This document shows, in pieces, positions 16,830 through 25,665 of a stretch of DNA of 64,000 nt. The stretch comes from Actinomycetota bacterium. Lineage in GTDB: Bacteria > Actinomycetota > Acidimicrobiia > Acidimicrobiales > Microtrichaceae. The position numbers and the translations under genes are program-made. The DNA lies in NCBI GenBank assembly GCA_016703525.1, contig JADJBW010000019.1:1-64000 (forward strand). The letters run 5' to 3'. Numbering within the stretch: position 1 is the stretch's first letter; each line of letters begins with the position of its first letter. The notes beneath the pieces were generated by a model. The model was not told where the DNA came from and ran no database searches. It saw only the letters and a program-made list of their open reading frames with translations.

Positions 16830-17713
16830 GGCACCGACACCAGGCCGCGCAGCCCGTCGAGCTTCGCCGGACCGATTCCGCGGACCTCCTCCAGTTCCTC
16901 CACCGTGGCGAACCGGCCGTGTTCGTCGCGATAGGCGACGATCGCCTGCGCCGTCGACGGGCCGACTCCCGGCAGCGCGTCGAGTTGCTCCACCGTTGCC
17001 GTATTGAGATCGACCGGAACCGTCGGGATCTCCGACCCGCCTCCCGCAGCGCCGCCTCCCGCCGAGACGGCGGACGCGGCGACGGCCGGTTCGGGTTGGC
17101 CGACGACCGGCACGAACACGCGCGACCCGTCGGCGAGGGGCGCCGCGAGGTTCAGCCGATCGAGGTCGGCATCGGCTCGTGCGCCGCCGGCGCGCTCGAC
17201 CGCGTCGGCGACCCGGCCACCACCGGGGAGCCGCACCAGCCCTGGCGACACGACCGCCCCGGCGACGTGCACCACCTCGGCCGAGCCTCCGGCCGAGCCT
17301 CCGGTCGACCCTTCGGCCGAGCCTGAGCGACCCGACCCGCCGGTCGTCCCCACATCGGCCGACGCCGACCGGCTCGTCGAACCCTCGACGCTCCCGGGAG
17401 CTTCCGATGCGCCCCCCGAGCCCGATGCGCCCGCCGAGCCCGCCGACGGCAGGCCGTCGGAGGACGCCGACGATCCGTCGCCCGGCACGCCGCCCGCAGT
17501 GCCGGTCGCGGCGAACGGCAACGCGGAGGGATCGGACCGGTCGAACACGCCGGTCACCACCAGCGCCCCCGCGACCAGCGCGATCACCACCACGCATGCG
17601 GCGATCACCGCCGGGCGGCCGAGATCGGCCGGGAATGGGCGCTCACGACGCAGCCGTTCGGGGCTGCCGCGCCGCAGCAGCACGTCGAGTGGATCGGAAT
17701 CGGACGGGTCCAC
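16826..17713 (-). CDS. comEA: ComEA-family DNA-binding protein
   Basis: The 295-residue product has a membrane helix at about 35-58 (AVIAACVVVIALVAGALVV), a long Gly/Ser-rich linker (about 65-145), a SLBB-like domain (EVVHVAGAVVSPGLVRLPGG) and C-terminal helix-hairpin-helix repeats (VDLNTATVEQLDALPGVGPS, EEVRGIGPAKLDGL). ComEA binds incoming double-stranded DNA outside the membrane and hands it to ComEC. The GTG start has GGAGG eight bases upstream. It is the first gene of the comEA-comEC-folP-holA run. Confidence 0.93.
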   Translation of the reverse strand: MDPSDSDPLDVLLRRGSPERLRRERPFPADLGRPAVIAACVVVIALVAGALVVTGVFDRSDPSALPFAATGTAGGVPGDGSSASSDGLPSAGSAGASGSGGASEAPGSVEGSTSRSASADVGTTGGSGRSGSAEGSTGGSAGGSAEVVHVAGAVVSPGLVRLPGGGRVADAVERAGGARADADLDRLNLAAPLADGSRVFVPVVGQPEPAVAASAVSAGGGAAGGGSEIPTVPVDLNTATVEQLDALPGVGPSTAQAIVAYRDEHGRFATVEELEEVRGIGPAKLDGLRGLVSVP

Positions 17714-17809
17714 GGGACACCCTCCTCGGAGAACCGGACGGCGGGTGTCCCGCGAGGAGGCCGCGGGCGGGACCGCGACCCGGTGGGCCCGCAGACGGCG
17801 CGGGCGACC

Positions 17810-18118
17810 CTAGCGCGGCCCGGCCGAGCGAGCCTCCCACTCGGCCTCGCACTCGAAGCCGATCCGTCGGTACGCGGCCCAGTGCGGCAAACCGCGCACA
17901 CGGAACCGCAGGTAGTCGCTCAGGTAGCGGCGCAGGAAGCCGACCACACCGTGCTCGCGCCACTGTCGAACATGCACGAGCTCGTGCCGCACCAGGAGCT
18001 CGTCATCGACGTATCGCTCGCGGATGCAGATCACGTGGCCCAGCGTGATGGCCGCCGCACCGCGCGGCACGGGGCCACCGACCCACAGCGTGTAGCCCTC
18101 GCGTCGTTCGAAGTGCAT
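17810..18118 (-). CDS. Small HExxH metallopeptidase-like protein (DUF4157-like)
   Basis: The 102-residue protein consists of little more than a zinc-binding core: LLVRHELVHVRQWREHG contains HELVH, preceded by TLGHVICIRE and followed by aromatic-rich helices (FLRRYLSDYLRFR). This pattern is shared with DUF4157-like putative metallopeptidases, though those are often parts of larger proteins. No signal peptide or membrane segment is visible. It lies alone between comEA and the thioredoxin-like gene. The function is unknown; the metal-binding motif is the only strong clue. Confidence 0.65.
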   Translation of the reverse strand: MHFERREGYTLWVGGPVPRGAAAITLGHVICIRERYVDDELLVRHELVHVRQWREHGVVGFLRRYLSDYLRFRVRGLPHWAAYRRIGFECEAEWEARSAGPR

Positions 18119-18163
18119 GCCTCTCCCCGATCGCTGCGCCTTCGGCCCCGCCCGACGCCGAAC

Positions 18164-18862
18164 TCAATACAGCCGAGTCGTCAGCTTCCGCCGGAAATCG
18201 GCCGTGCGCGGGTCGTCCGGGCCGAGCACCTCCAGCAGGTCGACGAAGCGCTGGCGAGCGTCGTCATCGCCCCGCACTCGATCGAGCAGCGACGTCAACT
18301 CGGCTTCGACGTCGCCCACCTCGGCACCGACTCGAACGAGCGCAGCGACGCGCCGCACCTCGGCGGTATCCGGGATGCGCGCGAGCAGCGCGAGCGCCTC
18401 CTCGCCGCGCCCGCTACCACCCAACAGCTCGGCGAGCGCGAGGACCGCTCCCACGTGATCGGATTCCGCCTCGAGCGCCTGGCGCAACGACGCCTCGTCA
18501 CCGGCCCGGACGAGGCGGTCGATCTCGGTTTCCTCGGGCGTCGGCAACAGGCGCTGCACGAAGTCGCGCACCGCGGCCTCGGGCTGCGCACCGAGGAACG
18601 AGTCGACCAGCCGCCGATCCTTCATGGCGTGTACCGCGGGAATCGACTGCACCTGGAACGCACCCGCGCACTTCGGGTTGGCGTCGACGTCGATCTTCGC
18701 CAGCACGACCCCGCCGTTCGTCTCGGCGATCACCGACTCGATGATCGGTCCGAGGGTGCGGCACGGCCCGCACCACGCTGCCCACAGATCGATCACGACG
18801 GGAACCTGCTCGGAGCGTGCGAGCACCTCGGTTTCGAACGTGGCATCGGTGACGTCAACCAT
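18164..18862 (-). CDS. Thioredoxin-TPR protein (CnoX/YbbN-like)
   Basis: The 232-residue product has an N-terminal thioredoxin domain (about 1-108) with active site WCGPC in DLWAAWCGPCRTLGP, and a C-terminal half of TPR-like helical repeats (VGAVLALAELLGGSGRGEEA, ARQRFVDLLEVLGPDDPRTA). This is the architecture of YbbN/CnoX, which combine thiol chemistry with chaperone holding. Both cysteines are present, so it may be redox active, unlike E. coli YbbN. The ATG at 18862 begins at the domain boundary; a longer frame upstream is unrelated. It is transcribed divergently from the phosphotransferase gene. Confidence 0.85.
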   Translation of the reverse strand: MVDVTDATFETEVLARSEQVPVVIDLWAAWCGPCRTLGPIIESVIAETNGGVVLAKIDVDANPKCAGAFQVQSIPAVHAMKDRRLVDSFLGAQPEAAVRDFVQRLLPTPEETEIDRLVRAGDEASLRQALEAESDHVGAVLALAELLGGSGRGEEALALLARIPDTAEVRRVAALVRVGAEVGDVEAELTSLLDRVRGDDDARQRFVDLLEVLGPDDPRTADFRRKLTTRLY

Positions 18863-18952
18863 TGGTACGGATTCTACGCGGGCGCTGTCGGCGCCCAGAT
18901 CCCGGGGCCGGATGTGCGGCACTAGCGTTGCGGCTTCGAGCAGAGGAGGCCG

Positions 18953-20014
18953 ATGGGCGACCAGCCGGGTGACGCACCCCCAGGAATCGATCGCGAGCGG
19001 GCCACGGCTTGGATCGCGGCGCGTGTGCCCGAGCTCCGGGCGCCGTGCTCGTTCACGCTCATCGCCGGCGGGCACTCCAACCTGACCTACGCCGTCGAAG
19101 ACGCAGCCGGTCGCCGCTGGGTGCTGCGGCGCCCGCCGCTCGGCCAGGTGCTCGCCACCGCGCACGACATGGGCCGCGAGCACCGGATCATCTCGGCGCT
19201 CGCCCCGACCGACGTACCGGTTGCCCCGGTCGTCGGGTATTGCGACGACCTCGATGTGACCGGCGCGCCGTTCTACGTGATGGACTTCGTCGACGGCACC
19301 GTCGTCCGCGACCCACACGTCGCCGAATCGCTCGCTGTCGCCACCCGTCGTCGGGCCTCGGAATCGCTCGTGGACGTGCTGGCACGGATCCACTCCGTGG
19401 ACGTCTCCGCCGTGGGGCTCGCCGATCTCGGCCGCCACGACGGCTATGTCGAGCGACAGCTTCGACGCTGGTATGGCCAATACCAGGGGAGCAAGGAGCA
19501 GAGCCCCGGCCTGGACATCGCGCAGATCGATCGGGTGCACGACCATCTCGTGCGCCATGTTCCGGCCCAGCGCGGCGTGGCGATCGTCCACGGCGACTAC
19601 CGGCTCGACAACTGCATGCTCGGCGCCGACGGCTCGGTCGCCGCCGTGCTCGACTGGGAGATCTGCACCCTCGGCGACCCGCTCGCCGACGTCGGGTTGC
19701 TGTGGGTCTACTGGACCGACCCCGGCACCGACGCTGCGCTCCCGCAGGCATCACCCACCGCGATGGAGGGCTTCCTGCGCCGCGACGACATCTTGGAGCG
19801 CTACGCCACCGCCTCCGGGCGCGACCTCGACGGCATCGACTTCTACATCGCATTCGGCTACTGGAAGCTCACCTGCATCATCGCCGGGGTGTACGCCCGG
19901 TACGCCGGCGGTGCAATGGGCGACGCCGACGCCGAGCAGGTCGACGGCTTCCGACACATGGTCGAGACGCTCGGAGACCTGGCGCTCGACGCAGCGAACC
20001 GGGTGACGGCATGA
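18953..20014 (+). CDS. Phosphotransferase family protein (ACAD10/11-like kinase domain)
   Basis: The product has 353 residues. It has the aminoglycoside-phosphotransferase fold: a nucleotide-loop region LIAGGHSNLTYAVED, the lysine strand RRWVLRRPP, the catalytic loop VHGDYRLDNCML (HGD-x4-N) and metal-binding VLDWEICTLGDPLAD. This sequence type is close to the kinase domain of ACAD10/ACAD11 proteins, which phosphorylate 4-hydroxyacyl-CoAs. That would imply a role in fatty-acid catabolism, but the substrate is inferred only. GAGGAGG precedes the ATG. It overlaps the PAC2 gene as ATGA. Confidence 0.85.
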   Translation: MGDQPGDAPPGIDRERATAWIAARVPELRAPCSFTLIAGGHSNLTYAVEDAAGRRWVLRRPPLGQVLATAHDMGREHRIISALAPTDVPVAPVVGYCDDLDVTGAPFYVMDFVDGTVVRDPHVAESLAVATRRRASESLVDVLARIHSVDVSAVGLADLGRHDGYVERQLRRWYGQYQGSKEQSPGLDIAQIDRVHDHLVRHVPAQRGVAIVHGDYRLDNCMLGADGSVAAVLDWEICTLGDPLADVGLLWVYWTDPGTDAALPQASPTAMEGFLRRDDILERYATASGRDLDGIDFYIAFGYWKLTCIIAGVYARYAGGAMGDADAEQVDGFRHMVETLGDLALDAANRVTA

Positions 20015-20880
20015 ACGACCTGGTCGAAGTCCACACGCATCCGACGTTGCACGAGCCGGTGCTCGTCGTCGCGCTCGAAGGCTGGATCGACGCGGGGATG
20101 GCCGCAGCCGGTGCGATGCGCGCCATGCTCGAGCACCTCGACACCGAGCTCGTCGCGACGTTCGACACCGATGCGCTGCTCGACCATCGCGCCCGGCGCC
20201 CGGTCATGCAGCTGATCGCCGGGCATGTCAACGAGCTCGTGTGGCCGGCGATCGAGCTGCGCGGGGCGGTCGACGCGAACGGTCGGCACGTGCTGTTCCT
20301 CGTCGGCTCCGAACCCGACCACCTGTGGGGATCGTTCTGCGGCTCGGTGATCGAGCTCGCGCTCGACCTGGAGGTGTCGACCATCATCGGGCTCGGCGCC
20401 TACCCCGCGCCCGTCCCGCACACGAGGCCGACCCACCTTGCGCTCACGAGCCCCTCTCAGGATCTGCTCGACAGCCACGTCGGGTTCTTTCGCGGCTCGG
20501 TCGAGGTGCCCGCGGGCGTGCAAGCGGCCATCGAGGTCGCCGCGTACGACGCCGGCATCCCGGCGCTCGGCGTGTGGGCGCAGGTGCCGCACTACATCGC
20601 GGCCACCAACTATCCCGCCGCGTCGCTCGCCCTGGTCGACGGACTGACCCGTGTGGCCGGGCTCGTCATCGACACGCCGTCGCTGGCATCCGATGCCGCC
20701 GCGACGCGGCTCAAGCTCGACGAGCTCGTGGCCGGAAACCCCCAGCACGAAGAGATGGTCCAACAGCTCGAAGTCGCCGCCGACAGCTTCGTCGACGAGG
20801 CCGGACTCCTCGGACCCATCCCGACCGCCGACGAGCTCGAGGCCGAACTCCAGCGGTTCCTGCGCGAGCAGGGCGAGTAG
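20011..20880 (+). CDS. PAC2-family protein (proteasome-assembly-chaperone-like)
   Basis: The product has 289 residues and begins by ATGA overlap with the phosphotransferase. It carries the PAC2 features: LVVALEGWIDAGMAAAGAM, TFDTDALLDHRARRP, and IIGLGAYPAPVPHTRPTHL. C-terminal helices are rich in acidic residues. Actinobacterial PAC2 proteins occur near proteasome or ATP-grasp genes, but their role is not settled. It converges on the binding-protein gene with only 18 bases between stops. Confidence 0.88.
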   Translation: MNDLVEVHTHPTLHEPVLVVALEGWIDAGMAAAGAMRAMLEHLDTELVATFDTDALLDHRARRPVMQLIAGHVNELVWPAIELRGAVDANGRHVLFLVGSEPDHLWGSFCGSVIELALDLEVSTIIGLGAYPAPVPHTRPTHLALTSPSQDLLDSHVGFFRGSVEVPAGVQAAIEVAAYDAGIPALGVWAQVPHYIAATNYPAASLALVDGLTRVAGLVIDTPSLASDAAATRLKLDELVAGNPQHEEMVQQLEVAADSFVDEAGLLGPIPTADELEAELQRFLREQGE

Positions 20881-20898
20881 TCCCCGTTCGCCCGCCGC

Positions 20899-22632
20899 TC
20901 AACGAAGCGGCGCGTAATCGGGAATGTCGGCGCCGGGCGGCGCCTTCGTGAACTCGACGATCGCATTCGAGCGGTCGAACAGCTTCGGTTCGGTCCGCGG
21001 CCAGCTGCCGAGCAGGTACCGCTTGCCGGAGTCGACATAGCGCCACATGCCCGTACCCTCGGTGCCGACCTCGCTCATGCCTGTGGCCTCGGGATCCCAC
21101 CACACCTCGACCTGGTCGTCCAACCCGGCGTAGTCGGGATCGGGGAACACGCCGCGGTCGCCGAAGCTCACCTGGGCCGACACCAAGGTGGACGGGATGA
21201 TCGGCGCGCCGAAGAGGACCGCCTCGAACATCTCGGGCGTCACGTTGGGTCCGACGCCCTGCAACGCTCCGTAGATCACCTGCAGCGGGCCGGCGAGCAG
21301 CTGCACGTTCGTGCCCGCCGGCGGATCCTCGCCGAAGTACCACCGGTAGAGGTGCCCGGGCCCGGCCACCGACGACGGCATGCGAACGAACAGGTTCGAC
21401 GGCCCGAACGCGTGCGCCCACTGCCGCTGGTCGTAGGTGCGCGAGAACACCGTCGTGTCGACCAATTGTGTGACGCCGAGCACCCACTCCGGGAAGAAGT
21501 CCTGCTCGGTCGCGATCTTGGTGAGGTACTGCGGCCCGAGCGGGTCACCGGAGAACACCACCGTGGTGACGCCGGCCTCCTTCATCTTGGTGATGATGTC
21601 CTTGCCGGAACCCGTCAGATCGACGGGCGAGGCATACGACTGCACCGCCGCGACGGTCATGTCGTAGTTGTCCTTCAGATCGGCGAGGAAGCGATCGCGC
21701 AGCTCGACGCTCGCGTCGGACGTGGCGACGTGGATGAACCCGAACACGCGCGTGCGCGTGTGCATCGCAGCGTCCCCGTCGTACTCGGCCGGCCGGTTCC
21801 AGAGCCGCTTGCCCAGGTACTCGGCGAGCATCTGTTGGCCCTGATCGGCGTTCTTCAGCACATCCCAGACGTACGGCGCGCGATCGGCGTACCACTCGGC
21901 CGTCTGACCGGCTGCGCACGAGATGCACATCACCTGATTCGCCGCGAGCGTGTCGGCGAAGGCCGGGGTCATCTGCGGGCCGCCGATCACGAAGAAGGGG
22001 CGGATGTCGCGGGCGATGGTCTCGGCGTCGGCGACCGCCGAGGTGGCATCGCTGATCGGCCCGCTCGCGACGAACTGCTCCAGCACGACCTTTCGCCCGT
22101 AGAGCTCGTAGTAGCGATTGAAGATCTCGACGAACCCCTTCGACGTGGCGAAGCTGTCGTCGATCGAATCGCTGTTGCCGATCTGGTCGTAGATGAACTT
22201 GAGCACCGGATCGTCGCGCATCGGCTGATAGATGACGATCCGGATCTCGTCGGCCGTGACCCCGGGAGTCGTCGCCCCGCCGTTGTCGCCGACGAACGGG
22301 CGGAAGCAGTCGGACCGCGGCAGCTGCGGGAGCTTCAACAGCCCGGTAGCGGTGTCGCAGCGATCTCCCCACGAGATCTGATCCGCGATCCCGTCGCGGG
22401 CCGCGACCGGCCAGCTCATCACCCCGTCGGGGAGCACGAGCCGCTCCCCGGCCTCGGGTTTCGCGACCGTCGCGGCGAGCCGCGACGCACCCTCCCCCGC
22501 GGGCGCCCGGTCGGAGAACTGCACGAAGGCCAACGTCGCCACGATCGCGGCGAGGACGAGCGACACCGGCCCGTACCTCGCGATCGGGCCAACCCGCGGC
22601 GGGATCGACGGCTGCACTGGACGGTCGGTCAC
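20899..22632 (-). CDS. Membrane-anchored substrate-binding protein of a branched-chain-type ABC importer
   Basis: The product has 577 residues. It has a cytoplasmic start and one helix (about 18-40, RYGPVSLVLAAIVATLAFVQ) without a lipobox cysteine, then a periplasmic-binding fold of the LivK/leucine-binding type. TPGVTADEIRIVIYQPMRDD, GRKVVLEQFVASGPI and FFVIGGPQMTPAFAD are the typical lobe-1 segments, and AGVTTVVFSGDPLGPQYLTK belongs to lobe 2. It is much longer than classic LivK (about 370). The GTG overlaps the fused ATPase stop as GTGA. The substrate is unknown; the neighbouring acyl-AMP ligase hints at a lipid or acid, but this is weak. Confidence 0.82.
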   Translation of the reverse strand: MTDRPVQPSIPPRVGPIARYGPVSLVLAAIVATLAFVQFSDRAPAGEGASRLAATVAKPEAGERLVLPDGVMSWPVAARDGIADQISWGDRCDTATGLLKLPQLPRSDCFRPFVGDNGGATTPGVTADEIRIVIYQPMRDDPVLKFIYDQIGNSDSIDDSFATSKGFVEIFNRYYELYGRKVVLEQFVASGPISDATSAVADAETIARDIRPFFVIGGPQMTPAFADTLAANQVMCISCAAGQTAEWYADRAPYVWDVLKNADQGQQMLAEYLGKRLWNRPAEYDGDAAMHTRTRVFGFIHVATSDASVELRDRFLADLKDNYDMTVAAVQSYASPVDLTGSGKDIITKMKEAGVTTVVFSGDPLGPQYLTKIATEQDFFPEWVLGVTQLVDTTVFSRTYDQRQWAHAFGPSNLFVRMPSSVAGPGHLYRWYFGEDPPAGTNVQLLAGPLQVIYGALQGVGPNVTPEMFEAVLFGAPIIPSTLVSAQVSFGDRGVFPDPDYAGLDDQVEVWWDPEATGMSEVGTEGTGMWRYVDSGKRYLLGSWPRTEPKLFDRSNAIVEFTKAPPGADIPDYAPLR

Positions 22633-25600
22633 GTCACGACCTCCTCTCCGGTCCCGCGGTCTCCCGACCGCTCGATGATCTCGCGGGTCGCCCCGAGGTA
22701 CGCCTCGACCACCCGCGGGTGTGCCAACACTTCGGCGGCAACGCCGGTCGTCACTACCGCACCCGATTCCATGGCGACGAGCCGATCGGCGATGCCCACC
22801 AGCAGCGGCATGTCGTGTTCGACCACCACCACGGCACACCCGAGCTGGTCGCGGATGCGCCGGATGAGCGGGCCGAGCGCCTCGGCCTCGCGCTGGGCGA
22901 TGCCCGACGACGGCTCGTCGAGCAGCAGCACCGACGGCGACAGCGCGACCGAGGCCGCGAGGTCGACGATGCGCCGCGACCCGGTCGACAGTTCGCCGAC
23001 TCGAAGGTCGGCCAACGCGTCGAGCGCGAACAGGTCGAGCAGTTCGTCGACTCGCGATCGGACCCATGCCTCGGCCGCCACCGACACCGGCATCCGGAGG
23101 ATGGGGTTGAACACGTCGTGCACCGACGACATGGCGGTGCAGCGACGCGGCGAGCGCCTCGCCGACCGTGAGCGATCCGAAGAGCGCCGCGTCCTGGAAC
23201 GATCGGCCGAGACCACGGCGGGCACGAGCATCGGGTGACATGGCCGTGATGGTCCGACCTTCCAGGCAGACCTCGCCCCGGTCGATCGACACGAACCCGC
23301 ACAGCGCGTCGAGCAGCGTGGTCTTGCCGGCGCCGTTCGGGCCGATCAGACCGACGATCTCACCTCGGGCGACACGGAGATCGACCGAGTCGACGGCACG
23401 GACACCGCCGAAGGTGCAGGTGACACCGACGGCTTCGAGCGCGACGGGAGTCGCCGCCGCGGTGCCGCGGGCGGCAGCGCCGTCGGCCGCCGACGCCGTC
23501 CGAGTGCCCTTCGTCGCAGCGGACGAAGCTGTCGCGGGTGTCGCCGCCTCGACGGCACGGCCCAGGAACACCGACCGCAGCAGGTCGGGACGATCGAGCA
23601 GGTCGGCCGTGGGCCCCGAGAACCTCACCTGGCCCTTCTCGAGGAAGTACGCCCGATCGGCCAGCGTCAGCGCCACGTTCACCGACTGCTCCACGAGGAT
23701 GACCGTGGTGCCCTCCGCGGCGACCTCGCGCACCAACTCGACCAGCCGCTCCACCACCACCGGAGCGAGGCCCAGAGAGAGCTCGTCGATGAGCAGCAGC
23801 GACGGGGCGGCGATCAGGTTCATTGCGAGGCCGAGCATCTGCTGCTGCCCGCCCGACAGGTTGCCCGCCGGCTCGTCGAGGCGCTCCGCGAGCGCCGGGA
23901 AGGATGCGAGCGCCTGCGCGACCCGACGGTCGCGCGCCGCTCGATCGCGGCGCACCGTCCACCCGCCGGCCCGAAGGTTCTCGGCGACCGTCAGATCGGC
24001 GAACACGGCCTTGCCGCCCGGCATCTGTCCGACCCCGAGCGCGGCGATCTCGTGCGGTGGAGCGTGTGTGATGTCGCGCCCGTCGAACACCACCGCGCCG
24101 TAGTCGGCCTCGGTCACCCCCGAGATGGCCCGCAGCAGCGTCGACTTGCCCGCCCCGTTGGTGCCGAGCAGCGCCACGACCTCGCCCCGGTCGACCTCGA
24201 TCGACACGTCGAACAGGATCTGGACGCTGCCGTAGCTCACGTTGAGATCACGCACGATCAGCTGGCTGGCCTGGCCATCGCGGAATCGGCGCAGCGCCTC
24301 GGAGCGCGTCGCCGATCCCGTCCACACGTCGCGCAGGTCGCGGTCGATCGACGATCCGACCGTCGCGATCCGCAGCGACCCCGCGAGGAGCACCGGCGCC
24401 ATCACCGCCATGCCCCAGCGAATCCCGAACGTGTCGGAGACCCAGCCGATCAACGGGACCATCGCCAGACCGGGGATGGCCCAGTACGACCCGATCGAGA
24501 ACCCGACGGCACGGGCTCGGGCCGGGATGGCCAACGACAACGTCGCCAGGATGCCCGGCAGCAGGATCGCGAGCGTCGAGGTCAGGCCGATGTTCGCAAC
24601 GATCGTCAACGGCAGCCACGGCGACCAGGCGAACAGCACGACCCACGCGGCCGACGCGACCGCCGCTCGGCGGAGGAAGTCGAACACGCGGCTCGGATGC
24701 TCGACGAGGAGTCGCACACCGACGCGGCCGCCGACCACGAGCCCCAGCAGCTGACACGGTTCGACCGCCGCGGCGAGCATGCCCCGCTCCAGGTCGTTCA
24801 GCCCGTACACCCGGTCGTACAACAGACCAGCGAGTGACACGAACCCGATGATCGACACCGCCAGCAACGGAATCGCCGACCAGAGCCGCCGGAGCGACTC
24901 GATCTTCCACACCATCCGTGCGGCCTCGGCGAACGATGCGCTCGGCTCCTCGGTTTCGACCGCCTCGGCCGAAGCGCCCGCAGCGATGCGCTCGAACCGC
25001 CCTCGCATCGGCTCGCGCAGGCGCAGCGAGGCAACCACGGCGAGCAGCGTCGGCACCGCGAAGACGAAGAACGGAACCCGCCATCCGAACGCCTGCGACA
25101 ACGCGCCCGCCGCCAACGGACCCACGAAGCTCCCGACCGCGTTCGCGCCGCGGTGGAACGAGAACACCGCCGGGCGCCGCTCGACCGGGTAGTAGTCGCT
25201 GAGCAGCGAACCATGCGTCGGGTCGACCACCGCACGACCGATCCCGCCACCGGCGCGGACCAGCACGAGCATCCACACCGCTGCCGACAGGCCCGTCGCA
25301 AACGAGAAGACGCCCCACACGACCCCGCCGAGCCTCGCGAGCCGCACCCGATTCCCGCGATCGGCGAGGATCGCAATCGGCAACTGCAACAGCATCGCCC
25401 CGAGTGCGGTGAGCGCAACGAGCGACAGGATGCCGGTGTCGGACATGGCGAAGTGATCGCGGATCGTCGGCAGCAGGATCGCGAAGCCGGTGCGATCCAA
25501 CTCGTCCACTGCGTTGAGCGCGAAGAGCACCAGCAGCGCGTCGGTCGGGCCGTCGCCGGCGACCGTACGCAACGCCCGGACGGGGTGGCGCAGGCCGCGG

Positions 25601-25665
25601 GCCCACGCCCGAGGGTCGACCATGTCGCGCAACGAGTCGCGCATCACCTCGCTCAACACACTCAT
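22629..25665 (-). pseudogene. MFS transporter fused to LivF and LivG ATPases, one indel in the LivG part
   Basis: One frame of about 1,012 codons (after correcting one indel) encodes three modules. Residues about 35-425 are a 12-helix major facilitator protein (ALNAVDELDRTGFAILLPTI, GSLLSDYYPVERRPAVFSFH). Residues about 450-700 are a LivF-type ATPase (Walker A GTNGAGKST, signature LSGGQQQM, Walker B LLLIDELSLGLAP). After an Ala/Thr-rich linker, residues about 735-1012 are a LivG-type ATPase (GPNGAGKTT, VLLLDEPSSG). No stop or ribosome site separates them. Near 23132-23138 the frame shifts: SLTVGEALAASLHRH continues as MSSVHDVFNPILRM; two missing bases explain it. The start overlaps the permease gene as ATGA, and the gene overlaps the binding protein. 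Confidence 0.85.

Noticed and set aside
19009..20880. Very long plus-strand Arg-rich frame overlapping the phosphotransferase
   Set aside because: Only its last part (20011-20880) is a real protein, the PAC2 gene; the rest is an out-of-frame shadow.
22629..25665. The MFS-LivF-LivG fusion as an assembly artefact from lost stop codons
   Set aside because: Two stops would both have to be lost in the same frame, and both linkers lack ribosome sites and start codons at domain starts. The single indel found lies inside the LivG part, not at a junction.
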